Positions 57,126 through 64,000 of a stretch of 64,000 nt of DNA are shown here, piece after piece (position 1 is the stretch's first letter; each line of letters opens with the position of its first letter). The position numbers and the translations under genes were made by a program. The stretch lies in assembly GCA_017165825.1 (NCBI GenBank), contig CM029380.1, positions 6,464,352-6,528,351 of the forward strand, written 5' to 3'. The notes under the pieces are model-generated. The model saw only the letters and a list, made by a program, of their open reading frames with translations, was not told the DNA's origin and did no database searches. Source of the stretch: Hepsetus odoe (taxonomy: Eukaryota > Chordata > Actinopteri > Characiformes > Hepsetidae).

Positions 57126-58610
57126 ACACACTCACAATATTTATTTTTTTAAATTCCAAAATAAAGGCATAGGGTAGTTTTATGACTATGTTAACAAAAA
57201 ACGGTTGGCCTGGGGGTCTTCCACTGCTGCTGCTGGCTTCAACTATGCCAACTCCGGTGGCCCACCTGTATGGAGCAGCATCACACACTTCAAGTCTTTA
57301 TGGAGTCTAATTAGCTATGTTTTGGGCATTTCTGTTGTAGTAGTTGTTGCTCCATTGTGTTTTATGAGACACCTGCATGTCATTTCCTGACGGATTACCT
57401 GTGGTGGGAAAACGTACCAGCAGAGATGACTAAACCCAGTTTCACAGCAATAGAAGCATTCTCATGCTTTTTTTTTTTTGCAAATATTTTGTTCACATAC
57501 AAGCTTACAAAAAGGACGACTACTTGTTCATGCACAAAGAACCCTACCGATTATATTCATGGAAACATGCAGATGCAGGGTGAAGCATTAAGAAGTGGCT
57601 CAACTTCATTTTTTCCTCTCTATGTGAAAGAAAACTTGCAATAAGTTACTGCCTCACCAACCACTTTTTTTTTCCACTGGCAGCTAAACCAATTATCCTT
57701 CCTAATTATGACAACTTGCACGAAGCACTGGCTTGGAATGTCAACTCTGAGAACCTTGCTCTTGACTATTCATGGGTCTCGCCAGCAGCAGCTGCAGCAG
57801 AGAGAAAGGAGCGCATACTGTAGGTCTAAATAAGCACCGCTAACGAGGTGGCCTGCCTAATTTCACTAGTTCATTAGGACTGAAAGGCTCCTCTTGCTGG
57901 GCCTCTCCAAGTGGTGGCGGCGGCGCGGCACACAAAACGGTGAAGGGGGTGCAGGAAGAGACGAAGCGTGAAAGGCCTCTGCCAAGTGGGTGGCTTCAGC
58001 AGGTTCCTCACGTGCCACGGGCGGGACTCCACATACAGAGAGATGAACCAGGGTTGGACCGCAGGAGCCGATTGATGACAACATGGTTAGTCAAATGGAA
58101 AGAGATACTGCATTACACTGGCAGTCAAAAGTGCCGAAACATTCATTTTCTCATTGTTTCCTTCCAGCTAATTCTTCAAAAACCAAGGCTTTGTTGACAT
58201 GAACTTGCTGTTGGATAATACTTCTGATATTTATCTCCAGCACTCAGCTCTAGGCTCATCAAAGTTGAGCTCAACTGTGACATTTGAGTTCATGCATTTG
58301 TTTATTTTCTAGGTTTAAAAAGTACGCAAGCTCTACACGGAACACATTTTAATACACAATTAACATTTAATTGTGGGGAGTGGCGGACTGGTACCTTGGA
58401 GTACCTGGAGTGTCCCCTAAAGAAGTTATTCAGACATTTTAATAGTTTAACTAACTAATTATCAAAATTATTACTATTAGGCTCAGGCTTAGGTTTGGGC
58501 TTGAAGTTAAGGACCAAGTTAGGGTTAGGTTAAGGTTAAGACAGTCTGTGAAATACCAGCTGTGATTTGGGGCTTCTCCCCCTCCACTGGGATGGGAGGA
58601 TAGTGTATAT
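57126..58610. other. Gene-free stretch
   Basis: No gene was recognised. The 57850-58090 part is GC-rich and non-repetitive (GGTGGCGGCGGCGCGGC, CCACGGGCGGGACTCC) and may be regulatory. Confidence 0.5.
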
Positions 58611-58863
58611 GAAGTGAAGTGAAAGTGACTATTTGTAATTGTGAAACACAGCAAAACATGCAGTGATGTACAACGAAATGCAACCTTTGCATTTAACCCA
58701 TACACACATGTGCAGTAGGGGGTAGCTATTGAAAGCACCTGGGGAGCGGTGATGGGGACAGGACCTTGCTTAAGGATACCTCAGTTCAACCTACTGGGCT
58801 GGGATTTGAATCAATGACCTTCTGTTCACAGGGCCTTTTCCCTAACCACCAGGCCACCGCTGC
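58611..58863 (-). mobile_element. tRNA-derived SINE (family A)
   Basis: On +: GAAGTGAAGTGAAAGTGACT tail, GTACAACGAAATGCAACC, GTGATGGGGACAGGACCTTG, GGGATTTGAATCAATGACC (reverse B box) and CTAACCACCAGGCCACCGCT (reverse A box). Confidence 0.93.
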
Positions 58864-60519
58864 TATGGGCAAGTACATTGATTTTCTCTAGAGACCCCCC
58901 AAATTATGCAGCAGAGGCTTTCAGTTGGTTCAATCAAGATCCCCAGAGACCCCTTTGTATATAAGATCAATGTCTACAACAAATGTACACTCCCTGTTTT
59001 CTTTTGCGTTTTCAGAGTGTTTTTAATGCTGGACTGAAGTGTATATGTTGCCTTTACATGTTAAATCAGTTAAAATCCCAACCTAACACATATCACATCT
59101 CATGGTCTGGACAGTGGCGCTGTTACATAAGCCATGAATAGTAGAAAGACCAGTGGAATGAAAACGAACAAAGCAGAAAATGTTCTACAATGACTTATCA
59201 GAGTTCATGGAGGTTTTTTTTTTACATATAAAATAAGATATCCAGCAGCAGGAAACACAATCGAGGTTTTTTAAATCAGAGATGCAAATGCTTTCATTTT
59301 TGAACTTCCTGGGAGTTCGATTTTATTATGTTACTCCCTCACTTCCGTATCAGTTATTCAAATGCTTTTAACAGATGTTAGTGGACAGGGTGTCTGTGTC
59401 AAAGATGGCAAAATCTTACTCATTATAACCTGAAACATTTTTTGTTCCCACTATCTAATCAACAGGTGTCACTTTCAGAAACCAGACAGGCACTTCCTTT
59501 AAACGAAAACGGACGCAGAGGTACAGATATGGACACATAATGAAACTATTCATATTACAAAGGCAGGTAGCTTCAAAGAAAGCCACCATCCTTGTGGGTT
59601 TCCTCATTGCTTTCCCAGGCTCCCTTTGGCAATTAGCCTCTGTGGTACATTTCATGCAACCCACTTATTACTTAAACCCCATGATGGACCATCCCAGCAT
59701 TCTACTAAGACCAAGGCCAGGTATTGTGTCTAGGGAACAAAAAAAGGCTCTCCAAATTTTGATAATTTTACCTAAGGCTTGTGCTGAACATAGAGGACGA
59801 AGCATTGGGGACAATTGCTTGAGGGTTCACCCCAAAACCCTTAGCCTGTGTTCCCCTCCAGCCCCCAGTGCCCCGGCAGCACCCCTAAAGTGAACCTCAA
59901 GGAGCTAGGGGACCACCCTGTGGGGGCTCATAATATAGAGTCTTGCATTCCACTAGCCACCTATTGAAACACAAACAGTTCATTTAAATTGGCTCCTTGA
60001 TATGACCCGGACGGGTCTCCTTTTGAGCTCAGACAGAGTGGAATCATTAGGGTTAAGATGGTGGAACGGATGGCTGTTAGCAGACTTGTGTGGGGGGGAG
60101 GGACAGAGCACTGTCCAAGAAAGACATCTATAGAAAAAAAAATATTTCTTAAACCTAAACTAACCCTTTAGGTAACCCTGAATGCAGAGTAATAAACTGG
60201 AAATAAACTTCTAAAAGTTAAGCTCATGTAATTTTTTAATGCCTTTTTACATGAAAGAGATTGATGGGAATCCTTTAAAATATCAAAATTCACTCCCCAG
60301 TCCATAAAGAGCAAATTTGGAAATTAAGATGCAAATTTGAAAATTCACGGATTTTGTGATGTATAAAAAGCATTTCCACATATCTGCAAGTGTAGTATTT
60401 TAGCCCCGTCCATTCACCCCATAGATCTGTTATGTTTTTCAGTTTGGCCTGCTTTTTGAATAAGGCACAATACACAGCATGCAAACAGGACAGAGATCGT
60501 TATTGCTATCAGTAATAAA
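58864..60519. other. Gene-free stretch
   Basis: No gene was recognised. The open frame at 59540-59893 on + (117 residues, hydrophobic start) has no family resemblance and no visible splice or promoter context. Confidence 0.5.
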
Positions 60520-60772
60520 AAGTGAAAAGTGAAAAGTGAAGTGAAAGTGACAACCCTTGTCATTGCGAGGTCACAGCACAGCACACGTGAACCACAATGA
60601 AACTGGACCTCTGCATTTAACCCATGCACACAAAAACCGTGCAGCAGTGGGCAGCTATTGAAAGCTCCCGGGGAGCAGTGATGGGGACGGTACCTTGCTC
60701 AAGGGTACCTCAGGGCAACCTACTTGTGAGGGAATCGAACCCACAATCTTCCGATGCAAGGGCAACTCCCTC
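60520..60772 (-). mobile_element. tRNA-derived SINE (family A), well preserved, head truncated
   Basis: On +: AAGTGAAAAGTGAAAAGTGA tail, GAGGTCACAGCACAGCACAC, GTGCAGCAGTGGGCAGCTAT, GGGGACGGTACCTTGCTCAA, GGGAATCGAACCCACAATCT (reverse B box). The tRNA-like head stops at CAACTCCCT, short of the usual AACCACTAGGCC. Confidence 0.92.
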
Positions 60773-62603
60773 ATCAAAAACATGAAAAAAGTATAAGAAA
60801 ATGTGGGATGTGATTCCTTTAAAACTACATCTCCACATCTCTCTTCATTTACCATTGTCACTGATAAAAGCTAAGCACCTGTGTGCATCCTATCATGTTC
60901 TATCAAGTGAGTAGGGAGGGGGTTGTCATGGCAAACCCATGCCCAAATCCACTTTTTTCCCATCTATTAATTTTGTATTTAGGATATTTTGACAGCGTTA
61001 AAAACTCTTTATATACTTTCCACTTTTTAGCTGATTGTGGCTTTAGGATGGGGAAGAAAGACCTGCCTGGAAGAGTCCATCCGAAGCAGCAACGGGCATG
61101 TTTTCTCATTTCCCAAACTCCGTCTGTTCTCCTTGTGACCGAGACAATGGAGACTGAAGCATCCTCTCTGTTTACTGATTGTGACTCAGTTAAGTGTGCA
61201 GGTAATTAGAGATTTTAATCGAGTGCTCTTTTACTTAAAGGCGGCTGGTGCTCTCCAGGTTAATTCACAAAGCATGGTGCATTCCCTCCTTACACTTACT
61301 TATGACAATTAGCACCATCACATAGGGACACTTTAAATAAACACAGGGGTTTGTCTGAAGCTTTGATGCGACTCAGCCGCCACACTTCACTCTGGGCCTC
61401 CTGCTTTTGAATGTGTGCGAGACTTGGTTGAGTTTGTGAAAGCAATCAATAGGCATTTGTCAATGCAAACAAGTCAACTTTCACTTTAGATGAGAGTTCA
61501 TTCTGGCTCCTCGAGTTTGGTCTAAAAAAGTGCTGCCATGGAATAAAAAGATGGTCATTATTTCTCAGTGCTGATGTCCCGTGCGATTAGCACCTGTCCA
61601 GACAGCAGTGAACAAATTAGTTCACCTGTAATGCAAAATGCAAAGATCTCATTATCTTACCTGTAAGAACGGCATCTGTCATTCTTATTTCCAACTTCAT
61701 AAAAGAGGGAAAGCCTGACTTAAGAAGGTATCTCACATTTTGCCAGTCAGGTGAAACCGTAACACATCCTGCTCTTGTGTTTTGACATTTAAAAGTATAG
61801 AAAGAAATTCTCAGGATGGTTAAAATATGGGCCAAACCTACATAAAGTTAAATATATAAAGCAACATTTGCATGAAATAACAGTATTCTTTAAAAAAAAA
61901 AAAAAGTGCCTTAAAATAGTGATTTATTTTCAGGAACAGCTCCGTAAATATGCTTTAGAGGTATAAAAACACATATGTGTCTTACACTCTGCACCACCAA
62001 CTTGACACAGCCAGTGACCATGTGTGCAATAAAGGTGTTGAAGGACTTTGCAGAAATGTGTAAGAGGGTCTGTCAAACACAGGCCTTACCCAGAAAGAGC
62101 GCTATTGGACAATCACAGGCAGAGGACCATTCAGAGCATTTGACAAACTACACGGAAAAGTGCAGGGTTACAGTAGAAATATGCTTAAAGCATCAATATA
62201 ATGCATGTTTGAAATATTATTTACATATTATTTATTATTATATTATGCTATATATAATATTTTTATTTAAACTAATAAGTGAACTAAAAGTAACATGAAA
62301 TGAGGGTGTCTATAGCAGCTTAATCAACTGCTGACTTAAATATAATGGGTTATTGTGAATTAAGATAAAATGCAAAAGGGTTTTATTAATTATTACCATT
62401 AATGATAATAACATTTACATTTATAAATATATAATCGTGTGTTACATGTCTTACCATGTCTTACTCCTAACCCTAATCCTTGAGTACTGCACATTTTAGT
62501 GCTTTTCATGCTCTTAACCACAATGTTCAGCTCAGGAAAGCATTATCTGATTGGTTGAATCAAGTGTGATTCAGAGAGGCTGTAGGACTGGGGTTGAGAA
62601 CCC
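60773..62603. other. Gene-free stretch
   Basis: No gene or repeat was recognised. Confidence 0.5.
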
Positions 62604-62750
62604 ATGGCATAGTGGGTAATATTGCTGCCATTCATGCAGCAGACTGAGCTTGACTCCCCTGTCCAGGCAAGACAACCACAGAGCACTACATCCACCTACA
62701 TGTATAATATCATTAAACTGTGACTTGCTCTTGATAAGCAAGGCATTAAA
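62604..62750 (+). mobile_element. tRNA-related SINE of a different family (family D)
   Basis: ATGGCATAGTGGGTAATATT (A-box-like), GCTGCCATTCATGCAGCAGA, AGCTTGACTCCCCTGTCCAG (weak B-box-like) and ACATCCACCTACATGTATAA, AACTGTGACTTGCTCTTGAT. This layout recurs in fish genomes but shares no body with family A. Only one copy here. Confidence 0.6.
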
Positions 62751-64000
62751 TGTCACTTTTTTTTCTGCAGCAATAAAGAAAAAAACACAAACCACAGAGA
62801 TGGAACTGATGGCCATAATAATTTAATAGAAGAGATACTTGGAGGGAAAGGAAGAGAGACAAATGAAAAAGACAGTGAAAGTGAGAAAAGTGAGCCAAAG
62901 GGTGAAGAAGAGATGCAAAGTTTTACAAACACACAAAAAGATGCAGCCGAGGCTGGAGGGAGGGGGACCAGGACGGTGCGGGGTGGGTGTCCTCTTAGAT
63001 GTGGTGGGACGCGGGAGTTTTGGGGAGGTAGAGACGCCCTCGGGGCACAGCTGTCCCCCCGTTCAACTGCTAAACCCCTTTGGGTGCCCCCCGCCTCTCG
63101 CATAGGGCGGCTTAGCAGTTGGGTTGAAGCGGGCCAGGCCCAAATCACACACACATGCGACACGGAGAAGAGAATGCTTTGATTGTACTGAGCAGAATGC
63201 GAGCGTGGCCGCACTCCTGCATCTATTTTAGCCCATGTGTCGCTACTGCTCCATTCAACAGTTCTGCAGCCTGGCTCTGCCGCACATGGAGAACCCCCCT
63301 GCATTTTACCCTGCCCGAACTTTCCAGCAGGAGCTGCTAAAGGAAACCTCTTCAAGGCAAAAGTTTTGCAAGACAACAATTTTACCCCAAATCCAGTTGA
63401 TAAGCCATAAGTTGTTGTCCATAATTCTCGCTATTGGTGAGCATATTGCATTTTTTTGAATTGCATATTGCATATTTCAATAGTCATATAATTATAATAA
63501 TAATATGGACTTTATATGGACTTTTTACTAATAGCGATAGATTGCTTAATATAACGAAAGATGAATCTGTATCTCAACACAATCAAGCATGTTTAATATG
63601 TTCATTTAAAAATAATACCACAATGACCAGAAGAAAAAAGAATAAAAGAAGTCCGGACTGAACTCAAAGAGGAGCCTTATACTTTGTAATTCCATTGGCT
63701 AATGATCACAATTACATGACAGAGGAAATGGTGATTAAATTCAGTCAACATTGGCTAGATATTCTGAACACCTTATATTTATGTTTTAGAATCTTATGTA
63801 GATTAAGTACAAGAAGCCTAAAAGGCAGTTTTTTCCATTAAAAACTTTGCACTTTGCACAGATTTACACACAGTTGTTAAAAACCTCTTATGCCTGGGAT
63901 GATACATTGAAAAAGAAAAGACTTTCTTCAGTGCTAGCTTATATAACAAGACATAATATCCAAATAAATTTGGACCATTTCTATTGGTTTATTCATTCCA
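62751..64000. other. Right end, no gene recognised
   Basis: The 62930-63330 part is GC-rich and gives a 208-residue minus-strand open frame (62753-63379). Its start codon has no promoter context, its C-terminal half is low-complexity Ser/Phe/Leu, and it resembles no family. From 63380 on the sequence is AT-rich and unremarkable. Confidence 0.5.

Noticed and set aside
58475..58545. Interstitial telomere-like (TTAGGG)n
   Set aside because: Only about two perfect TTAGG(G) units in a degenerate run; not a real telomeric array.
59540..59893. 117-residue frame with hydrophobic N-terminal segment
   Set aside because: No recognisable family, no promoter, splice or poly(A) context.

Overview
This is vertebrate nuclear DNA, almost certainly from a teleost fish. 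It has spliced protein-coding exons with GT-AG introns, many microsatellites, tRNA-derived SINE copies and Tc1-like transposon fossils, and no prokaryotic gene organisation. The ten or so related SINE copies (tRNA-like head, GTCACTTTCACTTTC-type tail) and the fish-like cyclin D1 protein suggest a teleost, perhaps of ostariophysan or clupeid grade. I cannot name the species.

Only two genes are supported. At the left edge, positions 145-1579 on the + strand carry the last four exons of LTO1 (formerly ORAOV1), the small adaptor that helps mature the ABCE1 iron-sulfur protein; its first exon lies left of the window. At 16074-10776 on the - strand is a complete five-exon ccnd1 (cyclin D1, 292 residues). 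Exon lengths of 198, 216, 160, 149 and 156 nt all join in frame, and the first four match the human gene as I recall it. The two genes are convergent (tail to tail), the same arrangement as human CCND1/LTO1 on 11q13, so this is the conserved CCND1-LTO1 block whose FGF19/4/3 neighbours would lie to the left.

The most informative regulatory stretch is just upstream of ccnd1 (about 16300-16345). There a TCF/LEF site, a shared CTTAACAACAGT block and a CRE-like site occur in the same order and spacing (within about one base) as in the human CCND1 core promoter. The 5' end and intron 1 are CpG-rich.

From about 16.4 kb to the end at 64 kb I find no gene. This 47 kb lies on the upstream side of ccnd1 and holds SINEs, a second dispersed teleost repeat family with GGAT-type tails, Tc1-like fossils (one a fold-back element with inverted repeats over 100 bp), a decayed non-LTR reverse-transcriptase fragment, and microsatellites. 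Several islands of complex, non-repetitive sequence are candidate distal enhancers, but this is inference. I did not find a novel multi-gene system. The findings of most interest concern ccnd1 regulation and isoforms and the structure of individual mobile elements.
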